Positions 23,531 to 33,524 of a stretch of DNA of 64,000 nucleotides are shown piece by piece. Origin of the DNA: an uncultured Latescibacterota bacterium (lineage in GTDB: Bacteria; Latescibacterota; UBA2968). Both the position numbers and the translations under genes were made by a program. Each line of letters opens with the position of its first letter. The stretch's first letter is position 1. The notes below the pieces were generated by a model. The model made no database searches, was not told the origin of the DNA, and was given only the letters and a program-made list of their open reading frames with translations. The stretch is taken from the NCBI GenBank assembly GCA_951812755.1, contig OX638329.1, forward strand, positions 3,604,522 to 3,668,521, read 5' to 3'.

Positions 23531-26500
23531 TTAGCCCCCAACGCCAACCTTGCGACCAAAGAGGTTGGCAAAGATGAGAAAGTCGGGGAAATTGACGATA
23601 CCATCGCCGTCAAAATCATAAGTGGAATCGGAAGTTTGAAATGCGCGGACAAAAGCCAAAAAATCCGCAAAATCGACAACGCCACTGCCATCGGCATCGG
23701 CTCGTGCGAGAAGATCCGGGTCAACAGTATCTGCAATAGTTGTCAGCCCAAGAGGTGTACCACTCGCATCGGAAACATTCAAAATAGTCAATGTATAGCG
23801 AGCCGGGAACGGCACGGCAAAGGACAGAATCGCTCGGGTATTTTGCTGGTCGAGAACCACAGATGTCGGTTGTCCAAAACCGCTGAGCAAATAACTCGAT
23901 GGCAGTGCCGCATCTGATCCCATTTCTTCTGAAAAGAAAATTTGAATCTGGTTGTCCGATAGCGTTTCAACACGTACGACTTCTGGTGCACTGTTTGGTA
24001 TAAGAGAGACAATACCCGATCGCAGGTCCCAATCGGCCACGGCGACAATCTGGTAGCGGTAGGTCTGGCCTTCCGTCAGCAAAGAATCGATGTACACCGT
24101 GCGGTCGCTGATCTCATCAAAATAATCGAATGCACCATCGCCAACAGCGCGATAAATCTGGTAAGAAGCAGCATCGGGCACTTGCATCCAGTTGATTTCG
24201 ACGCGGGTTGGACCCAAAGGCCGCGCGCGTATAATTTGTGGCGACCCGACCGTAACCGGCGGTTCATCGCGCTCAACAATATGCACTGCACCATCAAGAT
24301 TAAAAAGTACCTCATTGCGAAAATCTTTGTCCAGATCGGCAATGAGCGCGCGGCGCATCAAACCCACCGGCGTATGCCAGATCGGGCGATAGTGATCTGG
24401 CTTCTCTGCGCGAAAAGCATAGAGATCGGGACGCAGGCATAGTAGCAAATCGGCCAGTCCATCCCCATCGACATCCCCCGCTGAAATCCCATTGCCCGTA
24501 GTCACCACCCCATTGATCCGCGTCGTCCATTCGCGTGCATAAGTATCGGGCGCACGCGCGCTGTAAATCTCCAACTCCCAGAAACCATTGGAAGCCTCGT
24601 ACGTATCTGTATAGGCACGGGCAACGGCAAATTCTACCAATCCATCGCCGTCCAAATCCACACCCCCGCCAATCCAGCGCGCATCCCCATCGCCCGGCAA
24701 GTACCATGTCTGCACGTATATCCCCGCGCGATATTCGTACATCCAGAGATCGCCATCGGCATCGCCAGCAAGAATTTCCCGTTGCTCATCCCGATCAAAA
24801 TCCGCAACCACAAAACGCGGACCAAGGTCGCCAGTGCCTTGTGAGGGATCCGCGAGAAATGTTTCCTCGCGGATCACACTACCGAGATTGCGAATCACGC
24901 GGATACCGCGCTGCCCACCTGAACGAGCGATAATATCGGGAATGCTATCGCCATCCACATCGGCAAAATCGCCGCCCCAGGTGTCGCGCTGTTCAAATTC
25001 CACTTGCGAGGGATAGGGATTGGAGAAGCTATCTGTAAAAAGCACAAGACGCTCATAAGTCACACCCAGTAAATCATCGGTCCCATCATTTGTAATATCG
25101 CCAATTGCCCAGGGCAAAAAACGCTCATCGCTTTGAAATTCATCGGTAAATGTACCATCCGTCTGGCGTTCGTAAATATGCACGGGTCCGTAACTGCCGC
25201 TAACATAGGGCATAAGCGCGATTTCCAACCTGCCATCGCGGTCGAAATCCGACGCGCGATCAGGCAAAAAACCATCGGGCAATGTACCCATTTCCGAAAA
25301 GCCATTTTGCGGGACACGAAAAGGAACATAATCAATGGTCTGCGCCGGATGCACTGCGCGGATATTGTTTTCTCCATCAGCCAAAACGTGAAATGTCACA
25401 ACACCTGCTGGCAATGTGTGGGGCAGAACAACGCGGTGTTTGTTTTGCACCAGGCCGGTGTAAAGAGTATCAAAATCCGCGCCATAGCGATAAGCAATAC
25501 CCCCGTGTGCGCGCTGATCGGTTTGCCAGCGACATTCAAAAACGAGGCGGTCGCCCTCCAATACATCGCCACACGCAAGTGAAGTGATAGAGGGCGCTGC
25601 TTTTGCAATGGCAACGCGAACGCGGTCCTCCACAACCGCACCATCCGACAAATCCGCCTCAAGTCGCAAAACCACATCAGAATTTGCAAAAGTAGAAACA
25701 TCCCATGTATGGTGAATCTCTTGAGAAGCCGCCCCCTCTGTAAGAAGTATCCATGTTTGTGGATTGTATCCCCTGCCATAAGACAGGCGATAATCCGTAA
25801 CCTGCGCGCCCGCAACAGAAGCGCGAATATCAAACGCAGTCTCTTCTCCTTGATCGTTGTTGGGCGTGTGAATCGCAACCGTCAGCGAATCGAAAGAACT
25901 CAGGCGAGTTGCGAGTTGCGTCCCACTCACGCGCCCTGCGCCATACTCATTGTCGTGACCCGGCGGACCCAGGTCAATTGCGGATGCGATGAGCAAATTG
26001 CGTACAGAGTGAGGCGAAAGATCGGGCCGACGCGAGAGAATCAGCGCGACCAAACCAGATATATGAGGCGCGGAAAAAGAAGTGCCAGAGCCTGAGGCAT
26101 AGCGATTGTTGAGACGTGTGCTGAGAATATTGACACCCGGCGCAACCAGATCGAGCGACGCGCCCGTGCTACTAAAACCCGCCAGGCGGTCGGAGGAATT
26201 TACCGCACCTACGGCAATCGTATAGTGATTGCCCGCGGGATACCCCAACTCGTCGCCGGAGTTACCCGCAGAGGCAACGAGCACAACGCCCTGAGCGTGC
26301 GCGTATTGGATTACATCGCCCAGGATAAAAGTGCGCTCAGGTCCCCCCAAACTCATATTAATGACATGCGCGCCATTTTCCACAGCATAGAGAATGGCCG
26401 CAGCGATATCATCTTCTTCGAGAAAGCCAATGCCTCCAAGCCGCCTCAAACCCGCTCGCAGTGCCATAAGCTGTGCATTGGGCGCAATACCGGCAATTCC

Positions 26501-27241
26501 CCTATTGTTATTCGCAGCGGCAGCAACAATGCCAGCAACGCGCGTCCCGTGCGCCGATTCATCCTGCGGATCATTATCCCGCATGAGATAATCGCCCATC
26601 CCCGGCAGGTCGGGCGCATGGGTGAAATCCCAACCTCTTATATCGTCGATATACCCATTCCCATCGTCGTCAACGCCAGACGCGCCGCTTACTTCTGCGG
26701 CATTGTGCCAGATATTGTCTCGCAAGTCTTCGTGGTTATAATCGACGCCAGAATCAATGATTGCGACAATGACCTGTTCTCGAATGGGACCCAGGATTTG
26801 TTGCAATATCTCCCAATCGAGGATCTGAAGACTATGCTGATCGCTGTACCGCGGGTCATTGGGCGCTTGTTGGTGCGTAAACAAATAATTGGGTTGCGCG
26901 TACACAACATCGGGGCGCAATGCGTAATCGGCTGCAGCATCGCCTGGATCACCTGACAAACGCACGCGATACACATGTGTCAAAGGATGGGGATAAACAG
27001 CCTTGGCACTTCGCGGCGTAAAAAGAGGTTCAATCGCCGTCACGCCATAGCGCTCAGATAGATCGCTAAATTGTGAAAGCGCTGGCTTTGCGCTACGAAA
27101 CTTGACGAGAATCTGCCCGGGAGAATACGCGGGTTGCGCGTGAGCTATCTGTGAAAAGCAACCACAGATAACCACAACAAGCGCGTAACCCCACCTCAGC
27201 CCCCGCCTCTCTTTGTGTCTCTGTGTCTTCGTGTGAGCCAT
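23531..27241 (-). CDS. Large secreted subtilase with FG-GAP repeats and EF-hand pair
   Basis: A 1236-residue exported protein: signal peptide (to about 35), an I9-like pro-region (about 40-115), an S8 protease domain with D163 (IIDSGVD), H231 (AHGTRVAG), N327 (SAGNSG) and S388 (GTSFSAPH), then about seven FG-GAP-like Ca-binding repeats (DFDRDGRLEIAL, DVDGDSIPDIIA, DLDGDGLVEFAV), an Fn3-like domain and a terminal EF-hand pair (DADGSGVVDFADFLAF, DFDGDGIVNFPDFLIF). ATG 27239-27241 is the likely start; a longer frame begins at 27277. The n-region (HTKTQRHKERRG) coincides with a low-complexity DNA word often repeated between genes. Confidence 0.9.
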   Translation of the reverse strand: MAHTKTQRHKERRGLRWGYALVVVICGCFSQIAHAQPAYSPGQILVKFRSAKPALSQFSDLSERYGVTAIEPLFTPRSAKAVYPHPLTHVYRVRLSGDPGDAAADYALRPDVVYAQPNYLFTHQQAPNDPRYSDQHSLQILDWEILQQILGPIREQVIVAIIDSGVDYNHEDLRDNIWHNAAEVSGASGVDDDGNGYIDDIRGWDFTHAPDLPGMGDYLMRDNDPQDESAHGTRVAGIVAAAANNNRGIAGIAPNAQLMALRAGLRRLGGIGFLEEDDIAAAILYAVENGAHVINMSLGGPERTFILGDVIQYAHAQGVVLVASAGNSGDELGYPAGNHYTIAVGAVNSSDRLAGFSSTGASLDLVAPGVNILSTRLNNRYASGSGTSFSAPHISGLVALILSRRPDLSPHSVRNLLIASAIDLGPPGHDNEYGAGRVSGTQLATRLSSFDSLTVAIHTPNNDQGEETAFDIRASVAGAQVTDYRLSYGRGYNPQTWILLTEGAASQEIHHTWDVSTFANSDVVLRLEADLSDGAVVEDRVRVAIAKAAPSITSLACGDVLEGDRLVFECRWQTDQRAHGGIAYRYGADFDTLYTGLVQNKHRVVLPHTLPAGVVTFHVLADGENNIRAVHPAQTIDYVPFRVPQNGFSEMGTLPDGFLPDRASDFDRDGRLEIALMPYVSGSYGPVHIYERQTDGTFTDEFQSDERFLPWAIGDITNDGTDDLLGVTYERLVLFTDSFSNPYPSQVEFEQRDTWGGDFADVDGDSIPDIIARSGGQRGIRVIRNLGSVIREETFLADPSQGTGDLGPRFVVADFDRDEQREILAGDADGDLWMYEYRAGIYVQTWYLPGDGDARWIGGGVDLDGDGLVEFAVARAYTDTYEASNGFWELEIYSARAPDTYAREWTTRINGVVTTGNGISAGDVDGDGLADLLLCLRPDLYAFRAEKPDHYRPIWHTPVGLMRRALIADLDKDFRNEVLFNLDGAVHIVERDEPPVTVGSPQIIRARPLGPTRVEINWMQVPDAASYQIYRAVGDGAFDYFDEISDRTVYIDSLLTEGQTYRYQIVAVADWDLRSGIVSLIPNSAPEVVRVETLSDNQIQIFFSEEMGSDAALPSSYLLSGFGQPTSVVLDQQNTRAILSFAVPFPARYTLTILNVSDASGTPLGLTTIADTVDPDLLARADADGSGVVDFADFLAFVRAFQTSDSTYDFDGDGIVNFPDFLIFANLFGRKVGVGG

Positions 27242-27292
27242 CTCACTTCTCGCTTTTAATCTACGTAAAACGCTCAAATTACTCGCGTTTTT

Positions 27293-27314
27293 TCTGCGTC
27301 ATCTGCGGATCACC
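27293..27314. repeat. Short intergenic repeat (CATCTGCG type)
   Basis: TCTGCGTCATCTGCGGATCA is a diverged version of the words at 36113-36144 and 57971-57996. It lies between the MFS gene and the subtilase gene. Confidence 0.5.
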
Positions 27315-27316
27315 TC

Positions 27317-28513
27317 TCACCTTTTATTCTTTACCTCGCCATACTCCGCAGGCAGCAGTGCAACCAGAAGAGTCGCCGGAATAAGCACCATGGAGACAAC
27401 CATAAGCGCAGTAGCCGTAGAGGTCCATTCGGCAAGATTGCCTACGCCGATCATAGCAAGGCCCGCCATACTCCAGGAAAAGCCCATCACCAATCCGGTC
27501 GCCGTACTCGTATTGTGCGGCAAGGCGCGCTGTGCCAAAGAGATATTCGTCGTAATGCCGAGATCGAACAAATACCCTGCCACAAAAAACGAAATGAGCG
27601 ACACGTATCCGTCTGTCAGGCAAAAACCCGCGTGAAAAATTGCGGATGAAGCACACGAAAAAGCCAGGAGTTTGCGCTGAGACATGCGATCTGCCAGATA
27701 ACCACCCGTGATACGCCCCAGCGTGCTGGAAAGCAAATAACAGGAAAAAATCCAGCCGATTTCGCTGGTAGTCCAACCGCGAGACGCCCCCAAAATAGCC
27801 GTAAAACTGACAAAACCCGTGTGAATAATAGAGCGCAACACACTAATGGCAAAAAGCGTTCCCAGGGAGCGCGTTTTTCTCAAAATGGAGAAATCAATTT
27901 TACCCGCGGTTATACGGCGCTCCTGCACGGGAACTTTTCGAGCCTGCCACAGGATAAATGGCGCGAGAATCAAGACGGGGATGACAATAAGCCACAGATA
28001 TTCGATGCCATATCTCTCGACAATTTGTGTCCCGGTAATTGAAGCGAGCGCCATGCCGAGCGTCCCCCCTGTGAGAAAGACGGCCATAGCCAGATTCGCT
28101 CGATGGGGTGTTAAAGCCGTAACCAATCCCCCGGCGGTGGGATGAAAAAGAGAGGATCCAAAAGACGCGATGATTAAAAATGCAGCGAGTATATAAGCGG
28201 TGGGGGCAAAGCCGATACAAGAGACAAAAATACCCGTGACAAAAAGCCCCAGTGCAACGAGCGCCATGCGGTCGCGTCCATCGCTAAAATAGCCCATAAA
28301 GGGCTGCGCGATAGAACCGCAAAAGACAATCACCGTGGGCAAATAGGCAAACTGCGCCACCGTGAGATTGAAATGACTTTGAAAAAAAGCCCACAATGGC
28401 GGCGTGAGGACCATGTAAAAATCCAACGCCATGTGTGCAGCGGTAATATAAAAAACAGGGCGAAAAGCCCCTCTTGAGTCAGAACGAAAAGATGTTGCGG
28501 TTTCTGTGGACAT
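27317..28513 (-). CDS. MFS transporter
   Basis: A 398-residue major-facilitator protein with about 12 membrane helices. MGYFSDGRDRMALVALG after helix 2 is the MFS A-motif; GSSLFHPTAGGLVTAL resembles the fosmidomycin-resistance (Fsr) subgroup. Substrate cannot be inferred. It is followed after two bases by the small CbiX-like gene. Confidence 0.85.
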   Translation of the reverse strand: MSTETATSFRSDSRGAFRPVFYITAAHMALDFYMVLTPPLWAFFQSHFNLTVAQFAYLPTVIVFCGSIAQPFMGYFSDGRDRMALVALGLFVTGIFVSCIGFAPTAYILAAFLIIASFGSSLFHPTAGGLVTALTPHRANLAMAVFLTGGTLGMALASITGTQIVERYGIEYLWLIVIPVLILAPFILWQARKVPVQERRITAGKIDFSILRKTRSLGTLFAISVLRSIIHTGFVSFTAILGASRGWTTSEIGWIFSCYLLSSTLGRITGGYLADRMSQRKLLAFSCASSAIFHAGFCLTDGYVSLISFFVAGYLFDLGITTNISLAQRALPHNTSTATGLVMGFSWSMAGLAMIGVGNLAEWTSTATALMVVSMVLIPATLLVALLPAEYGEVKNKR

Positions 28514-28515
28514 AG

Positions 28516-28875
28516 TTACAACCCGGCGCGTTGGAGAATGACCTCACAGAGTTTTTCATGCAGGCCAAGCGGTTCGGTAACGCGGATATGTACATCTGGA
28601 TATGCAGCCCCTGCTTCTGTCGCCATACGCGGAATATCTTCTGTCGCATGGCGTCCGGGAGAAAGCATATAGGGATGAACAATTATCTCACTCGCTCCCT
28701 CGCACACACATGCATCAATGCCCTGTCTGATAGTGGGTTCGGCCAGTTCCATATGCGCGACGTGGACAATGACATCGGGGCGCGCTCGACGCAAAATATC
28801 GCCAACGCCGTGAAGCATCTGGTTGGCTTCTTCACGCCTGGAACCGTGATCGACAATGAGAAGTGCAGTAGGCAT
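28516..28875 (-). CDS. Small CbiX/SirB-type chelatase-like protein
   Basis: A 119-residue protein matching the short CbiX family: LLIVDHGSRREEAN carries the metal-binding His in HGSR, VAHMELAEPTIRQGI and VHPYMLSPGRHATEDIP (second His) follow. Relatives insert Co(II) or Fe(II) into sirohydrochlorin. No other tetrapyrrole gene is nearby. The ATG at 28873-28875 fits the family start; the frame extends to 29007 but the extra part overlaps the sulfatase end and a palindromic repeat. Confidence 0.82.
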   Translation of the reverse strand: MPTALLIVDHGSRREEANQMLHGVGDILRRARPDVIVHVAHMELAEPTIRQGIDACVCEGASEIIVHPYMLSPGRHATEDIPRMATEAGAAYPDVHIRVTEPLGLHEKLCEVILQRAGL

Positions 28876-28912
28876 GTATAAAAATTGCCCTGATGTTGGG
28901 TACTGAGGCTGG

Positions 28913-30433
28913 CTACTGTACGGGCGGGTTTGAAACCCGCCCCCTACCATCCAGCCACGCTTCAATCCGCTGTTCATCCGCGTCTGTCCACGGCGCAATA
29001 TCCTCAATACAAATGCGGTCGTGACCGCTATAGACGAGAGCCATTGTATCCTCGTAAATACCTTCTTTCAGAGCCTGCTCGCGCCAGGCGGCAAAACTTT
29101 TGCGGTCGTATTCTTTTGCCCGAGCATCAATGCCTTCGCAATCGAAATTCGCGGTCAGCACCCGATCCAATTCGCGGGCGATTTCAGGTTTGTCATGGAC
29201 GAGATCAGTCGTTTCGTCGGGATCGTCTTTGAGATTGAAGAGTTCGGATTCGAAACCCGTATGTTTAACGTATTTCCAATCGCTCTGACGCAACATAAAT
29301 GTACCCGTAGCACAGCGATCACCGTGGTATTCGCACATAGCCCAATCCCGTTCGCGCCCCGCCCCATCGACGAGTTGAGGCAATAGAGATTCCCCGTCCA
29401 ACGCATCGGGATACGCTGCATTATCCGCATAATCGTCATAGCAAATACGCGCCATATCCATAAACGTGGGGTATAGATCAACGAGAGAAACGGGTGTATC
29501 CACGACAACGCCTTTTTGCACATCGGGACCGCGAATAATGAGGGGAACATGAGATGATGCCTCGTACATAGAACGCTTGAGTATTTGATTTTGATCCCCA
29601 GCCATCTCACCGTGATCACTTGAAAAAATGACATACGTGTTGTCGCGCAGCCCCAGATCATCGACGGTCTGAAGCACCCGACCAACCATCTCATCGAGCG
29701 CGGCGATCATCGCAAAGTACGTATGCCGAATCTCTCGGACGAGGTTCTCAGAGAACTGTTTATCGCAATTTTTGGTCACGCGCTGGTACGCAATCGCCTG
29801 ATTGTGCGTATCCTCAAGCGGCATCAATGTTGGCGGAATATCGACTTTATCCGCATCGATCAACGGCATATGGCGTTTCTCAGCAGTAAATGCGGGATGC
29901 ACCAATCCCGTAGTGAGATAAAGCCAGAAAGGCCGGTCGCTTCTCGCGTATTGATGCAGTTGATCAACAGCCTGATACGTGCGGTCCCAATCGCGTCCAT
30001 TCGCCTTGCCATCATCTACAACCTGCGGCAAGGTCGTGCGACACAAAGGACGGCGAATATTAGCCGCGCGCGTCCACGAGCCAATGCGGTCGCGGATGGA
30101 GTGTTTGCCATAAGCATAATCGATAGGACCGATAGCAGAGGTCTGATACCCCGCGCTCTCAAATGTATTTTGATACGTGGGCACATTCTCGTGCAACCCC
30201 TCGTGATTGTTCCAGCAATCGTAATAATTGGGATATTTTCCACTCCACATGCTCGCACGCGACGGGTTGCACACCGGGCAATTCGTGTACGCATTCGCAA
30301 ATAAAACCCCATCACTGGCAAGGCGATCCATATTGGGCGTGGCATTTTGCATGGCAGGATGGCCCATACAGCCCATCTTCCGCCCATCCATGCTCTCGGC
30401 GTGAATAAAAACGATATTCGGTTGAGAAGGCAT
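28913..30433 (-). CDS. Type I sulfatase
   Basis: A 506-residue arylsulfatase-type enzyme of the alkaline phosphatase superfamily, predicted cytoplasmic (no signal peptide). NCPVCNPSRASMWSG contains the formylglycine motif CxPSR; FSSDHGEMAGDQ holds the later metal ligands. Relatives remove sulfate from sugars or choline. The last residues (GRVSNPPVQ) are encoded by the palindromic repeat at 28914-28942, so the C-terminus seems to have been extended by a mobile repeat. The gene for a Gfo/Idh enzyme lies 30 bp upstream. Confidence 0.93.
   Translation of the reverse strand: MPSQPNIVFIHAESMDGRKMGCMGHPAMQNATPNMDRLASDGVLFANAYTNCPVCNPSRASMWSGKYPNYYDCWNNHEGLHENVPTYQNTFESAGYQTSAIGPIDYAYGKHSIRDRIGSWTRAANIRRPLCRTTLPQVVDDGKANGRDWDRTYQAVDQLHQYARSDRPFWLYLTTGLVHPAFTAEKRHMPLIDADKVDIPPTLMPLEDTHNQAIAYQRVTKNCDKQFSENLVREIRHTYFAMIAALDEMVGRVLQTVDDLGLRDNTYVIFSSDHGEMAGDQNQILKRSMYEASSHVPLIIRGPDVQKGVVVDTPVSLVDLYPTFMDMARICYDDYADNAAYPDALDGESLLPQLVDGAGRERDWAMCEYHGDRCATGTFMLRQSDWKYVKHTGFESELFNLKDDPDETTDLVHDKPEIARELDRVLTANFDCEGIDARAKEYDRKSFAAWREQALKEGIYEDTMALVYSGHDRICIEDIAPWTDADEQRIEAWLDGRGRVSNPPVQ
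28914..28942. repeat. Palindromic repeat overlapping the sulfatase 3' end
   Basis: GGGCGGGTTT (28922-28931) and AAACCCGCCC (28933-28942) are perfect arms around one base, preceded by TACTGTAC. A diverged copy is at 32541-32572, also at a 3' end. Confidence 0.75.
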
Positions 30434-30463
30434 TTTTAGTTTCCTATTGTAGGTGTAATTAAT

Positions 30464-31423
30464 TTAAACATCCACCACCCGCCCTGTCTGTGCGGCTTTG
30501 TGCATGGCAAAAACAACGCGCAGTGCCTGGAGGCCATCTTCGCTATGCGGATCGGCAAAGGGGTCATTGGGGTCGGATCGATTGCCTTTAATCGCCTCGA
30601 CAAAGTGATCACTCGAATTGCCGTACTCCGGCAGATTCTCCACGCGCTGCCAGCCATCTCTGCGCATAATCGTGTAGAGGCGGGCGCGTTCCAGGCGATA
30701 ACTCTGCTTGTCAGTATATATGTTGACCTCATCCTGATTTTCGTCGCAGGTCTTGATACAGAGCAGACTGGCGCACAATCCCCCTTCAAATTCGAGACGC
30801 ATATCCACCAGCGTTTCCTCAATGTGTCCAGTCTCGTATTGAATTTTGCCCTCCACTCTGACCACGCGCTTGTCCGTGATCCACGGCAAAACATCTGTAA
30901 TGTGAATCGTGCGCCGGTGCAACATGCCCCCGTCTTCTATACCGCGCTTGACGGGACTTTGCCGCTGGACAGCCGTGAGCATTTGCGGGGTGACAGCCCC
31001 CGACGCGATTTCCCTTCGCACATACTCAGTACTGGGCATAAAATGGCGCGTAAACGCCGTCATCAAAATACAATTTTGCGACTTGCTCAATTCAACAAGT
31101 GCCTCGGCATCCTCCACAGTCACCGTAATCGGTTTATCGACAATCGCCGGAATACCGCGCTCAAGAGCCAACTTGCAGGGATCAAAATGCACCCGATTGG
31201 GCGTACTGACAAAAACGCCATCAATCAAATCCGGATCGATCATATCGCGATAATCGGTAAATGTCTGACTGTCGCGCAACCTCCTATCGCGCTCGTCCAG
31301 ACATTCCTGAGAATTATCGCAAACCGCCGTGACCTCCACATCCGATCTATTCAGCAAATTCGGAATGTGATAGCCCGAGCAAAAAGGACCAAGGCCGATA
31401 ATACCGATTTTTACCTTATCCAT
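30464..31423 (-). CDS. Gfo/Idh/MocA family oxidoreductase
   Basis: About 319 residues; start MDKVKIGIIGLGPFCSGYHIP gives the NAD(P) glycine motif, VSTPNRVHFDPC and VDKPITVT close the Rossmann fold. The C-terminal domain contains GGMLHRRTIHITDVLPW. ATG 31421-31423 is preferred (AAAGGA upstream), since the longer frame overlaps the dioxygenase gene. Located between a dioxygenase and a sulfatase, it probably oxidises a released sugar or polyol. Confidence 0.88.
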   Translation of the reverse strand: MDKVKIGIIGLGPFCSGYHIPNLLNRSDVEVTAVCDNSQECLDERDRRLRDSQTFTDYRDMIDPDLIDGVFVSTPNRVHFDPCKLALERGIPAIVDKPITVTVEDAEALVELSKSQNCILMTAFTRHFMPSTEYVRREIASGAVTPQMLTAVQRQSPVKRGIEDGGMLHRRTIHITDVLPWITDKRVVRVEGKIQYETGHIEETLVDMRLEFEGGLCASLLCIKTCDENQDEVNIYTDKQSYRLERARLYTIMRRDGWQRVENLPEYGNSSDHFVEAIKGNRSDPNDPFADPHSEDGLQALRVVFAMHKAAQTGRVVDV

Positions 31424-31424
31424 A

Positions 31425-32489
31425 TCAATCCTTTCCCAGGCGCAACCATCCATCCACATCGGGGGCGAGTTCGCGCCAGTGGCTGGTAATCGCCCGCGCT
31501 TCTTCAAGCCCCATTTTACTCACACCCTCATAAGATGTGGGCGCGCCCTTTTCCGTGAGATAGTCCAGACAGCGAACCCACATCGCGCTCCATATATAGG
31601 CATTGTGCAATTCTGTTTCTGGAGCCGAGCGGCTGCGCGCAACAAAACCCGGTATAAAGGGACGGCCAGGAGGTTGCCCAATCGGCAGATAACGGAAATT
31701 ATAAGCCCAGCGATAATCTTCACGACTCGTGTTGGGCACAGAGCTATGCATCACTTTATTATCTAAAAAAACAATATCTCCGGGATCAACGGGCAGTGCA
31801 ACCCCCTGCGTGTCGAGATCTTCTGGATAGGGGCGATATTTAACACCGTCTTTGTGACTGCCCGGAATAACCACCAAACAGCCGTTTTCTTTGGTAGCAT
31901 GGGTAATCGGAATCCACGCATTGACAATCTCGCTCTCATGAGAATCTTTCAACCCCGAAACAGCGTCCATATGCCATCCGGTTTTACCCACCTGAAATGT
32001 ATAAAACCCTTCCTCCGAGAGATCCGCGCCCAGGGACTCGGCCACCTGATCTGCCAGCTTGAGATGATCGGGCGCGAGTTTGAGATTGAAATGATAAATC
32101 GGCGACGCAGCTATCTCCGGCCCGATAAGAACCTCCAAAACGTCTAAGACCTTTGGATGGCGCATGAGGTCAAACATCTCAGGAATACGCGCATCGGGCA
32201 GATCTTTGCGCCACTGAAAAGTCGGAACAAAGATATTCAGCACGGGATCGAGATGGTGCAAAACCGTTCCCCGACTGGCACCGAGCGACATCGCAAACCG
32301 CTCGGGCAAAGACATCTCATCAAATCTATCCAGTGCCTCAGCGTTAGTCTCAACCAGATAAATCCGCGCCAGAGCATCAAGGAGCGCAGAATAGGCTTTT
32401 TGCAAGGGATAAATGTCCTGCTCGGGATTGAGCACATCTTTGACAACGACGTATCCCTCTTCTATGTATTGTTCTTTTATAGACGACAT
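31425..32489 (-). CDS. Phytanoyl-CoA dioxygenase (PhyH) family Fe/2OG oxygenase
   Basis: A 354-residue oxygenase. GWHMDAVSG provides the HxD iron ligands, MHSSVPNTSREDYRW provides the distal His and the 2-oxoglutarate-binding Arg. The family hydroxylates diverse small molecules; many uncultured marine bacteria carry dozens of copies beside sulfatases and Gfo/Idh genes. GGAGA lies before the ATG. The stop is one base from the next gene's start, so translation is coupled. Confidence 0.9.
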   Translation of the reverse strand: MSSIKEQYIEEGYVVVKDVLNPEQDIYPLQKAYSALLDALARIYLVETNAEALDRFDEMSLPERFAMSLGASRGTVLHHLDPVLNIFVPTFQWRKDLPDARIPEMFDLMRHPKVLDVLEVLIGPEIAASPIYHFNLKLAPDHLKLADQVAESLGADLSEEGFYTFQVGKTGWHMDAVSGLKDSHESEIVNAWIPITHATKENGCLVVIPGSHKDGVKYRPYPEDLDTQGVALPVDPGDIVFLDNKVMHSSVPNTSREDYRWAYNFRYLPIGQPPGRPFIPGFVARSRSAPETELHNAYIWSAMWVRCLDYLTEKGAPTSYEGVSKMGLEEARAITSHWRELAPDVDGWLRLGKD

Positions 32490-32540
32490 ATATGGTCTCC
32501 TATTATTTGATCATCAAGAAGTGCCACTGGGAACCGAACT

Positions 32541-32572
32541 ACTGACGTACGGGAGGGTTTTAAACCCGTCCC
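32541..32572. repeat. Second copy of the palindromic repeat
   Basis: GTACGGGAGGG then TTTTAAACCCGTCCC; arms GGGTTT (32555-32560) and AAACCC (32562-32567) extend imperfectly outward. Same architecture and flanking TACTG as the copy at 28914. Its left part lies just beyond the esterase stop codon and its right part inside the esterase 3' end. Confidence 0.65.
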
Positions 32573-33522
32573 TGCTTATCAAAAGCCCAGCGCAATGCCT
32601 CAGTAGATTCATTGGTCGCCGCGTCAATTCCAGCGACCGGTGTTTCGGTTGGCAACATATAAAACGCATGCGTCATGCCAATATAACGCCGTGTGAGAAC
32701 GTCAACACCTGCGGCTTTTAAGGCATGTCCATAATCTTCGGCCTCGTCGCGGAGGGGATCAAATTCAGCGGTCATAACCAGCGCGGGAGGAAGGCCAGAC
32801 AGATCAGACGCGCGAATGGGCGCGACATCGGGATGGTTGCGGTCTGCGATATTGGGAACATAACAATCCCAGAACCACTTCATCGCACTGGCCGTGAGCA
32901 AATACCCCTCGGCATTTTCAGAATAAGATACACGATCAAAATTTGCCTCAATAACGGGGTAAACGAGCAACTGAAAAACGAGATTTAGCCCTGCATCCCG
33001 GGCGCGAAGGGCGACACAGGCGGCCAGATTGCCCCCGGCACTATCGCCAGCCACGGCAATGCGGGAAGGGTCAACCCCCAATTCGTCTGCTGAAGACGCC
33101 GCCCATAATGTGGCGGCAAAACAATCGTCAATCGCACCGGGAAAAGGTGTTTCTGGCGCGCGGCGATAATCGACCGAAACGACAACACACCCCACATCGT
33201 GAGCGAGCTTTCTGCACTTAAACTCCCCCGTATCCAGATCGCCCAGCACCCATCCACCGCCGTGAAACCACATGAGCAACGGCAACCCGCGGTCGTCATT
33301 GGGGCGATAAATGCGAATGGGAATCTCCCCCGCTGCACCCGGAATCGCGCTATCTTCCACATGATAAACAGGCGGCAACATATCATCTGGCATTTTGCGC
33401 GAATCGTTAAAAACTCTCGCGGCCTCCACCCCACTGCTGTGCAAATCCGTCAACCCATCCCCGTGCATAGCGTCTTCAAATGTTTGTACGAATTGTTGTA
33501 TTTCTGGATGTGGTTGGTTCAT
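32560..33522 (-). CDS. Alpha/beta hydrolase, HSL/acetyl-esterase type
   Basis: About 320 residues. WFHGGGWVLGDLD is the oxyanion-hole HGGGW motif, VAGDSAGGNLAA the nucleophile elbow, FDPLRDEAE the Asp and GMTHAFYM the His of the hormone-sensitive-lipase family. It likely removes acyl (for example acetyl) esters from sugars. The ATG at 33520-33522 is two bases after the sulfatase stop. The C-terminal codons GRV are contributed by a palindromic repeat. Confidence 0.9.
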   Translation of the reverse strand: MNQPHPEIQQFVQTFEDAMHGDGLTDLHSSGVEAARVFNDSRKMPDDMLPPVYHVEDSAIPGAAGEIPIRIYRPNDDRGLPLLMWFHGGGWVLGDLDTGEFKCRKLAHDVGCVVVSVDYRRAPETPFPGAIDDCFAATLWAASSADELGVDPSRIAVAGDSAGGNLAACVALRARDAGLNLVFQLLVYPVIEANFDRVSYSENAEGYLLTASAMKWFWDCYVPNIADRNHPDVAPIRASDLSGLPPALVMTAEFDPLRDEAEDYGHALKAAGVDVLTRRYIGMTHAFYMLPTETPVAGIDAATNESTEALRWAFDKQGRV

Positions 33523-33524
33523 AG

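Noticed and set aside
23531-27241. Cellulosome component because of dockerin-like repeats
   Set aside because: No cohesin or scaffoldin is seen and the repeats are fused to proteases and a BNR protein, so only a general docking role is suggested.
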